Part shown: piece by piece, positions 18,085-26,632 of the stretch
Numbering within the stretch: the stretch's first letter is position 1
Layout: each line of letters starts with the position of its first letter
Origin: Paenibacillus agilis
GTDB taxonomy: Bacteria > Bacillota > Bacilli > Paenibacillales > Paenibacillaceae
Length of the DNA: 64,000 nucleotides
Reading direction: 5' to 3'
Assembly: GCF_007786455.1 (NCBI RefSeq)
Contig: NZ_VNJK01000001.1
Span: 372,001-436,000, forward strand
Notes under the pieces: generated by a model
The model's database searches: none
Seen by the model: only the letters and a program-made list of their open reading frames with translations
Told to the model about the DNA's origin: nothing
Made by a program: the position numbers and the translations under genes

Positions 18085-18486
18085 CTATTGTTTGCGCTTC
18101 GATTTTACAAATTGCTTAAATCTTTCAATTTCCGCAAGCTCTTCTTCCGTCCAATCTTCACCCTCGTGATGAGCAGCTAACGTATATGCTTCCTGTTGTT
18201 TATCGGCAACTATGGTAGGTGAATGCTGACTAATCGAATCTTCAAAAGATAGATCTCCCTCGAAGTAGCCTGCCTTCTCCATTAGCTGTTCGTATGTGCA
18301 AGTTTGCAAATATTTCGCTAGCATTTTTAACGTGCCAGGCATCGGTTTCTGGGTACCTGCTTCGATTCTTGAAAGTGTAGTCTGTGAAATACCAGATGAC
18401 TCTGACAACTGTTTTTGAGTCTTAAATCCAGAATCTTTACGTAGATGCTTTAAAATATCGCCAAAATGATCGTGTTTCATTGACAC
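18085..18486 (-). CDS. xre: Xre-family phage repressor
   Basis: Repressor of 133 residues with an N-terminal HTH: TQKQLSESSGISQTTLSRIEAGTQKP. The C-terminal half is acidic and helical (DWTEEELAEIERFKQFVKSK). I place the start at GTG 18486, 6 bases after GAGGTG; ATG 18480 is the alternative. It is transcribed from a promoter with -35 TTGCGC (18553-18548) and -10 TATAAT (18530-18525), whose -35 is inside operator A, so autoregulation is likely. It faces the ArpU-like activator and is paired with the ImmA-like protease. Confidence 0.9.
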   Translation of the reverse strand: MSMKHDHFGDILKHLRKDSGFKTQKQLSESSGISQTTLSRIEAGTQKPMPGTLKMLAKYLQTCTYEQLMEKAGYFEGDLSFEDSISQHSPTIVADKQQEAYTLAAHHEGEDWTEEELAEIERFKQFVKSKRKQ

Positions 18487-18524
18487 TTCATTCACCTCAT
18501 TTCGCTGTTCATACACATAGTTCA

Positions 18525-18553
18525 ATTATATATGAAAGATTTCGTGCGCGCAA
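18525..18553 (-). promoter_or_regulatory. Leftward promoter of xre-immA
   Basis: Minus-strand -35 TTGCGC and -10 TATAAT with exactly 17 bases between them. The -35 box overlaps operator A (18541-18552). Confidence 0.75.
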
Positions 18554-18639
18554 TTATTTTTGTGGATAAGTATTGCGTCTTCGCATAATTGGTTGTATAT
18601 TCTAAATATGCGAAGGCGCATATTTTATGCGTATGCGAA
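18541..18639. promoter_or_regulatory. Four phage operators, consensus TKCG-N4-CGMA
   Basis: Four 12-bp near-palindromes share a 4-bp spacer: A TTCGTGCGCGCA (18541-18552), B TGCGTCTTCGCA (18574-18585), C TGCGAAGGCGCA (18609-18620), D TGCGTATGCGAA (18628-18639). A covers the leftward -35, B the rightward -35, and C and D lie just after the rightward start point. This is the pattern of a lambda-like switch bound by the Xre repressor. Confidence 0.8.
18573..18601 (+). promoter_or_regulatory. Rightward promoter of the ArpU-like gene
   Basis: The -35 box TTGCGT (18573-18578) and -10 box TATATT (18596-18601) have a 17-base spacer. The -35 box overlaps operator B, so the repressor should block it. 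Confidence 0.75.
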
Positions 18640-18671
18640 TTTAAGTGCGAGAGCTAACGGGGGGAATTACT

Positions 18672-19115
18672 ATGGGGACTGGTGAGGGGCTTAAGCTTCA
18701 TGCACGTAAAACATCAAGAAAAGTAGAAGAAAGATTAGAGTCGGCTAGATTATATAAAAAGTTTGGCTTTATTCGTCGTGAGGCTAGAGTGACAGCTGTG
18801 TACAGTGATGCGCCGCGCAGCAACACAAATGTAAAAAGTGATCAAACAGCAATGCTCGCTACTTATAACGTGGACCGAGAAGAGCAATTGCAGCATGAAT
18901 ATAATCAAGTGATGAAGGCAGTGAGTCAATTAACGGATATTCATCGTCGAATCATCGAAATGAGATATCTTAGCGATGATGGAGTGACAGACATTCATGT
19001 ATATGTAGATATGCACATGTCGGAGCGCTCCTATTATTATGCGAAGTCGAAGGCAATGAAGCAGCTGGCATATGCGCTAAGGCTGGAAGTTTTTAATGAA
19101 GAGGCGGCTTCTTGA
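18672..19115 (+). CDS. ArpU-family late transcription regulator
   Basis: Protein of 147 residues with a sigma-70 region-4-like C-terminus: LTDIHRRIIEMRYLSDDGVTDI followed by MSERSYYYAKSKAMKQLA, the ArpU/RinA-like pattern of phage late activators (the Xpf position in PBSX). The N-terminus is basic (KLHARKTSRKVEERLESARLYKK). ATG 18672 has GGGGG upstream; the in-frame codon at 18645 is inside the operator region and less likely. It is the only gene between the switch and the terminase operon, so it is the obvious activator of the boxed promoters at 19138-19206 and 27052-27120. Confidence 0.85.
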   Translation: MGTGEGLKLHARKTSRKVEERLESARLYKKFGFIRREARVTAVYSDAPRSNTNVKSDQTAMLATYNVDREEQLQHEYNQVMKAVSQLTDIHRRIIEMRYLSDDGVTDIHVYVDMHMSERSYYYAKSKAMKQLAYALRLEVFNEEAAS

Positions 19116-19137
19116 GGGGGCTTCTTGTAGATATTGG

Positions 19138-19206
19138 TTGCAGAATCTTTGCAGACAGGTTGCAGAATGGTTGCAGGTTAGTTGGCAGAATAGGCTATAC
19201 GATAGT
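19138..19206 (+). promoter_or_regulatory. Late promoter 1: five 11-bp-spaced TTGCAG boxes and a -10 element
   Basis: TTGCAG begins at 19138, 19149, 19160 and 19171, and TTGGCAG at 19182: exact 11-bp steps, so all boxes lie on one face of the helix. GATAGT (19201-19206) begins 19 bases after the fifth box and serves as the -10; there is no consensus -35. The same geometry recurs at 27052-27120. Activation by the ArpU-like protein is inferred. Confidence 0.75.
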
Positions 19207-19264
19207 AGTGTGAACATTTAATTGAGAAGGCAAGTATTCCATTTGAAGGAGGGAGGAATCGAAT

Positions 19265-19837
19265 ATGGCATTGACGGCCAAACAACAACGATTTGCAGAT
19301 GAGTATCTGATTGACCTCAATGCCACGCAGGCTGCTATCAGGGCGAGCTATAGTGCGAATACGGCTGAGCAACAAGCGTGTAGATTGATGAAGCATGCAA
19401 AAGTCCGAGCGTACATAGACGACAAAATGGCCGAGCATTCAAGGCGTACTGGTGTGAATCAGGAGCGGATTATACGCGAGCTGGCTCGTATTGCATTTGT
19501 AAATGCACCGAACATTATTAATTTGGAGGATGCGACGATGCAACCTGATGTATCACCGGATGACACGGCAGCCATAGCGAGTGTGAAAGTGAAGACGATT
19601 CCGACGCAGGAAGGCAATGCGGTAGAACGGGTGATACGATTTGCCGACAAAATTAAAGCGTTGGAGCTGTTGGGAAAACGATTCGGCATGTGGGTGGACA
19701 AGCAAAAAGTTGATGTTCAAGGCGTCGTGCACATTATGGACGATATCCCGCTTCCACATGAGCCTACGCATATTTTAAAGCAGGAAACGAATGAAATGCC
19801 CCATCACTCCAAGCATCCCATGTCGGAGAATTTATAA
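19265..19837 (+). CDS. xtmA: Terminase small subunit
   Basis: Terminase_2-type small subunit, 190 residues. The N-terminal DNA-binding region reads LTAKQQRFADEYLIDLNATQAAIRA and EQQACRLMKHAKVRAYI, standard for XtmA-like proteins. It recognises phage DNA for packaging. ATG 19265 follows GGAGGGAGG. The stop overlaps the large-subunit start (TAATG). Confidence 0.95.
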   Translation: MALTAKQQRFADEYLIDLNATQAAIRASYSANTAEQQACRLMKHAKVRAYIDDKMAEHSRRTGVNQERIIRELARIAFVNAPNIINLEDATMQPDVSPDDTAAIASVKVKTIPTQEGNAVERVIRFADKIKALELLGKRFGMWVDKQKVDVQGVVHIMDDIPLPHEPTHILKQETNEMPHHSKHPMSENL

Positions 19838-21084
19838 TGACCCGGGTTACGATGTCAAGCCTAATTGCTCCTCACTTTTACGGTGTACACCACGATATAA
19901 AAGAAGGTCTATACACACATTACTGGTTAAAAGGTGGGCGAGGATCAACGAAGTCCTCCTTTGTGAGCATCGAGACGATTAAAGGGATGATGGAAGATCC
20001 GCTAGCCAATGCGATGGCCATTCGTAAAGTAAAACAAACGCTGCGCGATTCGGTGTTCGAGCAATATGTATGGGCGATAGAGCGACTTCAAGTGTCCCAT
20101 TTGTGGGAAATACCGAAATCCAAGCTAGAGCTTACGTACTTGCCGACAGGGCAGAAAATTTGGTTTCGCGGAGCGGACAATGTTACTAAGCTGAAGTCTA
20201 CGAAGCTCGCAAAAGGTTATTTTAAGTACGTCTGGTACGAAGAAGTTGACGAATTTGCAGGAATGGAAGAAATCCGCTCGATTAACCAGTCACTGCTGCG
20301 TGGGGGCACGAAGTTTGTTGTCTTTTATACCTTTAATCCACCGCAAACCTTACGTCATTGGGTTAATGCAGAGCTAACCGAAGTACGTCATGATCGACTC
20401 ATTCACCACAGCACTTATATATCTGTGCCAAGTCAATGGCTAGGGAAACCATTTGTAATTGAGGCGGAGCACTTAAAGGCAACGAGGTTAGACCGATACG
20501 AGCATGAATATATGGGAGCGGTAACTGGAGTAGGTGGAGAGGTGTTCAGAAACGTTTCGTTCCGAACGATTACTGATGAAGAAATCGGATCGTTTGATCG
20601 CGTGAAGCGTGGACTTGATTTTGGATATGCAAATGATCCTTCCCATTATACGGTTTGTCATTATGATAAGACGCGCAGACGGCTTTACATTTTCTATGAA
20701 GTTCATAAAACCCAAATGTCTAACAAACAGCTGGTGGACCATATCCGAGAAGAAAACAAGCTCAATCAATCGGTGACGGCGGATTCGGCTGAACCACGTA
20801 CGATTAATGAATTGAAAGGGCATGGACTTCGGATCACAAGAGCTGTGAAAGGCCCTGATAGTGTGGCTTATGGAATTAAGTTTTTACAAGATTTAGAGGA
20901 GATTGTGATCGATCCTATTCGATGCCCGAATACGAAACGAGAGTTTTATCGGTATGAGCTGGCGCCTGATGGCAGCGGCGGTTATAAGGCGGGCTATCCG
21001 GATAAGGACAACCATAGCATTGATGCGGTGAGATACGCATTAGAAGATGAGATGAATCGATCGAGTATTACCATTTTAAGGTGA
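19837..21084 (+). CDS. xtmB: Terminase large subunit, PBSX type
   Basis: Packaging motor ATPase and nuclease, 415 residues. Walker A-like GGRGSTKS at 33-40, Walker B VWYEEVDEF with Glu135-Glu136 and Asp138, the coupling-type motif YTFNPP at 164-169, and the RNase H-like nuclease with Asp261 in RGLDFGYANDP and a late Asp in SIDAVRYAL. The family is the PBSX/XtmB type, often associated with headful packaging. It starts on the stop of the small subunit. Confidence 0.96.
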   Translation: MTRVTMSSLIAPHFYGVHHDIKEGLYTHYWLKGGRGSTKSSFVSIETIKGMMEDPLANAMAIRKVKQTLRDSVFEQYVWAIERLQVSHLWEIPKSKLELTYLPTGQKIWFRGADNVTKLKSTKLAKGYFKYVWYEEVDEFAGMEEIRSINQSLLRGGTKFVVFYTFNPPQTLRHWVNAELTEVRHDRLIHHSTYISVPSQWLGKPFVIEAEHLKATRLDRYEHEYMGAVTGVGGEVFRNVSFRTITDEEIGSFDRVKRGLDFGYANDPSHYTVCHYDKTRRRLYIFYEVHKTQMSNKQLVDHIREENKLNQSVTADSAEPRTINELKGHGLRITRAVKGPDSVAYGIKFLQDLEEIVIDPIRCPNTKREFYRYELAPDGSGGYKAGYPDKDNHSIDAVRYALEDEMNRSSITILR

Positions 21085-21094
21085 GGTGAACATA

Positions 21095-22534
21095 ATGTTG
21101 TTAGATAATCGATTATATGAAATGGAGCAGATTATTGCAGGTAATGCTCCGATGGAACTTGAGCAAATTGTAGAAGAAGAAATTAAAAGCTTCAGAGCTT
21201 CCGAACAATACAAAATTATGGTCGAGGCAGAGCAATATTACCGCAATCGGTCGGATGTGCAGCGAAAATACAACGACGTTCGCAATCGATCGAACGTGCG
21301 AATGGAGCACCCAATTCTAAGGAAGCTCGTTGATCAGAAGGCGAATTATTTGTTATCCAAACCGTTTACGGTGGATAGTAAAAATAGACAATACAGCGGG
21401 GCGTTAAATGAGTTGTTTAATAATGAATTACGCCGCAAAATGAAGTCATTAGGGAAAGGAGCTGTGAAAAGCGGAATCGCTTTTATAGCTCCTTATTTTG
21501 ATGGTGGAACGCTCAAGTTTATGAGGCTGCCGTCAACGGAAGTGATCCCGCTCTGGTCAGATGCAGAACGGACGAAGATGGGGGCTTACATTCGCTTTTA
21601 TGAGCAGACAGTATATGATGGAGCACGTAAAAAGACGGTGCTGCGAGCGGAGTATTGGGATGTTAACGGTGTGAAGCGGTTTAAAAATAACGGCAACGGC
21701 GGTACGAATCTCGTAGCTGATTATGACTCAGGCGTGTATGAAGAGGCTCATTTTCATATCGATGGGAAGCCCTACAACTTCGATGCGGTTCCGATTGCTT
21801 GGGTGAAATATAACGAAGAGGAACTGCCGCTGCAATACTTTATTAAAGACTTGATTAATGATTACAACTGGCAATCGTCTGTGACGGCAGATGTGCTGCG
21901 AGATGTTGCGAAATTTATTTATGTGATTAAAAATTATGGCGGTACAGACCTGAGCGAGTTCGTGAAGGATCTGAATCAGCATCTTGCGATTAAAGTGGAT
22001 GGGGACGGAGGTGTAGATAAGCTGCAAGCGGATATCAATGTCGATGCGGTGATGGCGTTCTTGGACAAAAATCGTCGTGACATGTTCGACTTCGCTAGTG
22101 CAGTGGATACGAAAGACCCTAATCTCGGTAGTGCGAGCGGTACGGCGATTAACTTTAGATATATGGATTTGGATATAGACTGTGCGGCATTAGCTGCTGA
22201 ACTACAAGACACCTTCGTGCAGATGAAGGTGTTTTTTGATGTTTATTTTCAGGTTGCAGGCAAGGGAGACTTTACGAAAGAGAAGTTTAACGTCCTATTT
22301 AATGCGGATTTGCCGGTTAATGAGACGGATATTATTACGAACATTCGCAATTCGGAAGGCATCATTTCGAAGCGGACACGACTTGCCAACCATCCTTGGG
22401 TACGCGATGTGGATGAAGAAATGGAACAGCTCAAACAGGAGCAGCAGGAAGCGGTTGAGCAGTTTGGTTCAGGTATGTTTGATGATGCAATGGGAGCCAC
22501 GCAGAGCGTTGGTGCCATAGATGATGAACGATGA
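21095..22534 (+). CDS. xkdE: Portal protein, SPP1 gp6-like
   Basis: Portal of 479 residues. The motif MEHPILRKLVDQKANYLLSKPF near residue 72 is diagnostic of SPP1-type portals, and the C-terminal half includes the helical region with NFRYMDLDIDCAALAAEL. ATG 21095 is preferred, with GAGGTG upstream, over the GTG/ATG three codons earlier. The dodecameric portal is the DNA entry pore and docking site for MuF. The gene overlaps the first MuF gene by 14 bases. Confidence 0.93.
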   Translation: MLLDNRLYEMEQIIAGNAPMELEQIVEEEIKSFRASEQYKIMVEAEQYYRNRSDVQRKYNDVRNRSNVRMEHPILRKLVDQKANYLLSKPFTVDSKNRQYSGALNELFNNELRRKMKSLGKGAVKSGIAFIAPYFDGGTLKFMRLPSTEVIPLWSDAERTKMGAYIRFYEQTVYDGARKKTVLRAEYWDVNGVKRFKNNGNGGTNLVADYDSGVYEEAHFHIDGKPYNFDAVPIAWVKYNEEELPLQYFIKDLINDYNWQSSVTADVLRDVAKFIYVIKNYGGTDLSEFVKDLNQHLAIKVDGDGGVDKLQADINVDAVMAFLDKNRRDMFDFASAVDTKDPNLGSASGTAINFRYMDLDIDCAALAAELQDTFVQMKVFFDVYFQVAGKGDFTKEKFNVLFNADLPVNETDIITNIRNSEGIISKRTRLANHPWVRDVDEEMEQLKQEQQEAVEQFGSGMFDDAMGATQSVGAIDDER

Positions 22535-23867
22535 GCATGCAGGCGAGAGTAGTGAACTAGTAACGCAGGATGATGAACATTTAGGCAGGCGTGAGGCGGA
22601 GCGACTGGAGCGGGCGATACAGCTTGAAGCAGAGAGTGCTGCAACAGGAGCAAAATTAAAGGCCGAGTTGAAGCAACTGTATGATCGTACCGAACGTAAT
22701 TTTCGTCGCATGGTGAACGATTTTTATGGTCGTTATGGTAGCAGGAGCAGTAGTAGGAATGCTGCTGGCATGATAGAAACGAAGCAAGTACTGCCGTACG
22801 ATCAAGCCGTGAAGCGTATTAAGGCTGCAGAAATGAAAGAATGGAAAGACAGTGTTGCCTTATGGGAGAGCCGCATACAAAAAGAGTCAGATCCTGCTAC
22901 ACGTGAACGGCTTCAGGCAAAGCTGAAAGAAATTATATGCGGAACTAGTCCCCCGAATACGCGGTTTGACGTATTATCTTGGCAAATGCTTATGGCACTT
23001 GAAGAGTTGGATTCTGCAGGCACTCAACAGATGGGGAAAACCTTTGAAACACTGCTGATGGATGTATACACTGAGAAAATATCAGATATAAAGCAGCGAG
23101 ATGAAGACAGTCTCAATGCAGAGGAAATAGCTAAGGTGCTATCGAATCCGTGGAATGGGACTACCTTCTCAGACCGTTTGACAATGAATATGAGAAAGCT
23201 GCAGTATCATTTGCGCGAGACGATCGTGCAAGGGCTTATCCAGGGGAAGAGTAGTTCTGCTGTTGTAAAAGACTTAGGAACTCGTATGGGCGCTTCATTT
23301 AAGCAGGTAGAACGTATTATTGATACGGAGAGCGTTCATTTTCATAGTGAGGCAATGTTGGTGGCGGCTAGTAAACCTGACTCGGATGATAGAGTAGCTA
23401 AACCTACACTGCCAAAGCAAGTCGGATATGGAGAAACAGATTTAAGTTTAAAAGTACAGCAGCATCGAGTCGGAAATAAAATTTTCGATTTAAGAAATCT
23501 TGTAGCAGCAGATGTTGAAATAGACGGAGTCCGTACTCTGAAGATTTTTGAAAGCACTGAACGACTAGTAATAAAGCCGAATGGGAAAGAGGAATTAAAG
23601 AAGGTACATTCCGAAAAGATTTTGTTAGAGGAAAAAAATGATATGATTGCAAATGGATATACGTATATTGTTCATCGAGTTTATACGGAAAGAGAACCTT
23701 GTAATCTTGGGGGTCATGATTGCAAAAAGCTACTTGCTGATGAGCTTCCTGATGCTGAAGTATCCTATAGTGTTGAGTATGGTGGGGAGAAGGAGTCACG
23801 AGCCAGAGGAAACGCTGCTTTAGCTAATGAACTTAAAAAGTTAGAGGAGAGAGAGAATGGAATATGA
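22521..23867 (+). CDS. MuF-deaminase toxin 1 (truncated MuF head domain fused to a nucleic-acid deaminase-like domain)
   Basis: Protein of 448 residues. Residues about 20-283 are a helical SPP1 gp7/MuF-type head domain, clearly similar to the second MuF (MKEWKDSV, NPWNGTTFSDRL, RETIVQGLIQGKSS, ESVHFHSEA). Homology stops at about residue 283 (base ~23370), before the Cys/His-containing end of the MuF domain. The C-terminus is a deaminase-superfamily toxin: His363-Ser-Glu365 and YTEREPC with Cys394 and Cys401 as zinc ligands, of the XOO_2897/YwqJ-like class. Such proteins ride in the capsid and may be delivered with DNA. The stop overlaps the SUKH-4 immunity gene by 11 bases. Substrate (DNA, RNA or nucleotide) not deducible. 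Confidence 0.82.
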   Translation: MMNDEHAGESSELVTQDDEHLGRREAERLERAIQLEAESAATGAKLKAELKQLYDRTERNFRRMVNDFYGRYGSRSSSRNAAGMIETKQVLPYDQAVKRIKAAEMKEWKDSVALWESRIQKESDPATRERLQAKLKEIICGTSPPNTRFDVLSWQMLMALEELDSAGTQQMGKTFETLLMDVYTEKISDIKQRDEDSLNAEEIAKVLSNPWNGTTFSDRLTMNMRKLQYHLRETIVQGLIQGKSSSAVVKDLGTRMGASFKQVERIIDTESVHFHSEAMLVAASKPDSDDRVAKPTLPKQVGYGETDLSLKVQQHRVGNKIFDLRNLVAADVEIDGVRTLKIFESTERLVIKPNGKEELKKVHSEKILLEEKNDMIANGYTYIVHRVYTEREPCNLGGHDCKKLLADELPDAEVSYSVEYGGEKESRARGNAALANELKKLEERENGI

Positions 23868-24366
23868 TGTTCGAGAGATCCGAAATTATTATGACGCTAA
23901 GATCCGAGAGTATGATTTTAATAAACTAGTAGGTATTGGAATAAGTCCTAATAACGCGGAATTTATGGTTAGTGTTGGTGTGCCAGAAGAATATGATGAG
24001 TTTGTGTTCTATAGTATAGTTGATTTCCAAAAATTATTAATTGGAGGCAAACCATTTATTAAAATTGGCCATTTCACGTCTTCTCTGTATGGATTGTATG
24101 TAAACGAGGATGGCGATGAATTCTTTACTAGCTCTTCCTATCATGAACCCCAAGTTTATATGCTTAATAAGAACTTGGAAACATTTTTCTTGTTTTATTT
24201 AATTAGGCACGAAGTATCCACGAAAATGAGAAAACAAGGTGAGTATACTTCCTATAATTATGCACGTGAGCTGAGTAGATTGTATGAACAGATTGATCCC
24301 GAAGCTATGAAGGATGTTGAGGGATACTGGTCTCATTTTATAGAAGATTATGAAACTGGATTATGA
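23857..24366 (+). CDS. SUKH-4-like immunity protein
   Basis: Small acidic protein of 169 residues with the SUKH-superfamily pattern: an N-terminal helix, GISPNNAEFMVSVGVPEEYDEFVFYS, strand-rich middle with FIKIGHFTSSLYGLYVNEDGDEFFTSS, and a C-terminal helix region with YYARELSRLYEQIDPEAM-like sequence. SUKH proteins neutralise nuclease and deaminase toxins. It overlaps the end of MuF-deaminase 1, which identifies the likely partner. Base composition is more AT-rich than the structural genes, as is usual for toxin-immunity cassettes. Confidence 0.75.
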   Translation: MEYDVREIRNYYDAKIREYDFNKLVGIGISPNNAEFMVSVGVPEEYDEFVFYSIVDFQKLLIGGKPFIKIGHFTSSLYGLYVNEDGDEFFTSSSYHEPQVYMLNKNLETFFLFYLIRHEVSTKMRKQGEYTSYNYARELSRLYEQIDPEAMKDVEGYWSHFIEDYETGL

Positions 24367-24827
24367 AACTGCGCAAGTTTAAAATGAATTTCACACAACG
24401 AACTATTGATATTTTAGAGGATGCTGGTTGGCATCCCAACAGAAAAGTAGATATCAGTTCAACAGTTGTATTTTTAGAGAACAAGGGTTTTGAAGATTTT
24501 GATCACGCTAAGGCAGTATTTGAGCAGTTTGGAGGACTAGAGTATTCCGTACCTAGTGATGAATCAGATGATTTTCAAGTAGGACCTGAATTTCTAAGGG
24601 AAGCAATCGGAAGGAAACATTATAGTAAGTATGAGATGATAATAGGAGAAGAGTTAGTTGTAATAGGGCGAGCATATAGCGAAAATGCAACTATGTTTAT
24701 GTCTAGAACAGGGAAAATTTATGGTATTATGGATGAGTACTACATTTGGAAATTTGGAGATAATATCTATGAGGCCATTAATAATTTATGTGAAGGTAAG
24801 GAACTAAGCGTAATTAGTGAGAAATAA
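24363..24827 (+). CDS. SUKH-3-like immunity protein
   Basis: Protein of 154 residues resembling SUKH-3: TIDILEDAGWHPNRKVDIS near the start, FEQFGGLEYSVP in the middle, GEELVVIGRAYSENATMFMSRTGKIYGI and a final helix with ALNNLCEG-like sequence. Overlaps the SUKH-4 stop by 4 bases (ATGA), so both are made from the same transcript. Two SUKH proteins behind one deaminase toxin suggest either a two-part immunity or a spare immunity gene kept against other phages' toxins. Confidence 0.75.
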   Translation: MKLRKFKMNFTQRTIDILEDAGWHPNRKVDISSTVVFLENKGFEDFDHAKAVFEQFGGLEYSVPSDESDDFQVGPEFLREAIGRKHYSKYEMIIGEELVVIGRAYSENATMFMSRTGKIYGIMDEYYIWKFGDNIYEAINNLCEGKELSVISEK

Positions 24828-24943
24828 TTCAGTAAATAATAAATTCGACTTGTGAAAATTCGTATGTAGTTTTAGTAATAAGATTATTGTAACGTAGCGT
24901 GGAACGAATTGCATAAATGGCAGTCATTGTGGCTGAACGTCAA

Positions 24944-24974
24944 GGCACCTTCTTACTGTTGAAGGTGTCTTTTT
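24944..24974 (+). terminator. Terminator between the two MuF-toxin cassettes
   Basis: GGCACCTTC (24944-24952) pairs with GAAGGTGTC (24961-24969), followed by TTTTT. No coding sequence is visible in the rest of 24828-25018. Confidence 0.8.
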
Positions 24975-25018
24975 GCTGTGCATTTATAAGCTGGGCAATC
25001 AGATAGGTGGTGATAGAA

Positions 25019-26617
25019 TTGGTGGACAATGATGAGCAATGGCTGGAGCGTGCGTTAACTAGGGAGAGAGAAAGTTTAGATGCAGGATCAGGGGTCATGG
25101 GAGAACTATTCAAGCAGTATGACCAAGCACTTTGTGAGATTCGAGTTAGCGTTAATGACTTTTTGGTTCGCTATGAGGATGAACAAGGATCTGCGTACGA
25201 TAAGGCAGCCAAGTCGCTGAATACGTCAGAGATACAGGAATGGAAGGATTCTGTAAACGACTGGGCGCAGAGCATCGGTGAGGAGAAGGATGATGCTGCT
25301 AAACAACTGCTGCAATCTAGACTCAAGTCGGTCAAATGTAGTGATCCACCGCTTACTAGACTTGATCTTGCATCTAGACAAATTAGGATCGCGCTGGATG
25401 ATCTGAGTGCTAAAAATGTTCGTCAAATGTGGAATGCATTTGAATCGTTGTATTCCGAAGCGTACTACAAGAAAATATTCGATATCGAGCAGCGATATGG
25501 CTTGTTACGTGAGTTCAAGAAGCCAGATGCGAAGCTGGACGATGTATTATCTCATCCTTGGAGTGGTCTAAACTTTACGGATCGGATGGCAGAGAATATC
25601 AATATGCTGCATTTTCAAATGAGAGAAACGATCATACATGGATTGATTCACGGCAAAAGCAGCATCGAAATATTAAAAGATCTGTCCGATCAGACGGGAG
25701 CATCGTATAAACATCTAGAACGTCTCGTTCAAACAGAAAGTGCCTATTTCCATAGTGAAGCGATTAGGATGGCGTACGAAGCGTCTGGTGTAAAGCAGTA
25801 TGAGTATGTGGCAAAATTAGATAGACGTACAAGCGATACTTGCTTAAGTTTGGATGGTAAGAAGTTTAATGTATCGGATGCGAAAAGAGGAATTAACTAT
25901 CCGCCGATGCACCCGCGCTGCCGATCGACTACGATTGAGAATGCTGATGGCATAGATGAATCGCGTATGAGTGGGCCCCCTCTACCGAAGGATATGACGT
26001 ATGAGCAGTGGCATAAGGAGAGGGTTGAGGGGACGGGAAAACCTGAAGTGGAACGTGGTTCAACACCACTTGAACATAGGTATGCTATTGATCCTGATAC
26101 TAAAAAACCAGTTGATTTTGAGTGGATACCATCAAGGAAGATTGATCCTGTAGCTGAAGAGGATATGCTTGACCGAGTTTCAGAATTAAAAGGGTTACTT
26201 TCAAATTCCGTACTTAAAAAAGTTGGGAATTTTGCATGGATGAAGGTTAATATTGAAGGTGTTACAAAAAAAGAATTTTATGCTCATAGTCGAGTGAACT
26301 CAAGAAACGGAAATCCAAAACTTAATGATATTTCAGTTGTAGAAGAGAATAAACCTCCAATATTTAAAGCTACAGAAGCTCCTGGACCAGATGGTATACC
26401 TTATTCGAGAGAACCAGATTCTGAATACAAAATGTTTAATGATTTAGCCTCTCAACTTGGTAATAATGTAAATGCAAAAGGTTACATTAAGCTCTTTACT
26501 GAAAAAGATACATGTGGTAGTTGTAACAATATAATAAGTAAGTTTAAAGAAAAGTATCCGAATATTATAATTGAAATTGTTCATAATGGGGGCATCCCTG
26601 TTATTCCAAAAAAATAA
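25019..26617 (+). CDS. MuF-deaminase toxin 2 (full MuF head domain fused to a second deaminase-like domain)
   Basis: Protein of about 532 residues. Residues about 1-305 are a complete SPP1 gp7/MuF domain, including the end missing in the first copy: LDRRTSDTCLSLDGKKF and PPMHPRCRST. A linker with DPDTKKPVDFEWIPSRKIDP leads to a toxin tail with DSEYKMFNDLASQLG and LFTEKDTCGSCNNII, i.e. D-S-E (about 467-469) plus Cys499 and Cys502, resembling BURPS668_1122-type toxin deaminases. The first motif has Asp where His is usual. Start is uncertain: TTG 25019 is 8 bases after AGGTGG, while GTG 25007, GTG 25010 and GTG 25022 are alternatives. The immunity gene follows at once. Confidence 0.8.
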   Translation: MVDNDEQWLERALTRERESLDAGSGVMGELFKQYDQALCEIRVSVNDFLVRYEDEQGSAYDKAAKSLNTSEIQEWKDSVNDWAQSIGEEKDDAAKQLLQSRLKSVKCSDPPLTRLDLASRQIRIALDDLSAKNVRQMWNAFESLYSEAYYKKIFDIEQRYGLLREFKKPDAKLDDVLSHPWSGLNFTDRMAENINMLHFQMRETIIHGLIHGKSSIEILKDLSDQTGASYKHLERLVQTESAYFHSEAIRMAYEASGVKQYEYVAKLDRRTSDTCLSLDGKKFNVSDAKRGINYPPMHPRCRSTTIENADGIDESRMSGPPLPKDMTYEQWHKERVEGTGKPEVERGSTPLEHRYAIDPDTKKPVDFEWIPSRKIDPVAEEDMLDRVSELKGLLSNSVLKKVGNFAWMKVNIEGVTKKEFYAHSRVNSRNGNPKLNDISVVEENKPPIFKATEAPGPDGIPYSREPDSEYKMFNDLASQLGNNVNAKGYIKLFTEKDTCGSCNNIISKFKEKYPNIIIEIVHNGGIPVIPKK

Positions 26618-26632
26618 ATGGAGGTAGTATAT

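Noticed and set aside
19138-19188. 11-bp repeats considered as plasmid-type iterons or a pac site
   Set aside because: No replication gene is nearby, and an identical array with the same -10 spacing occurs before the scaffold gene, which fits promoters better. A packaging role for the first array is not excluded.
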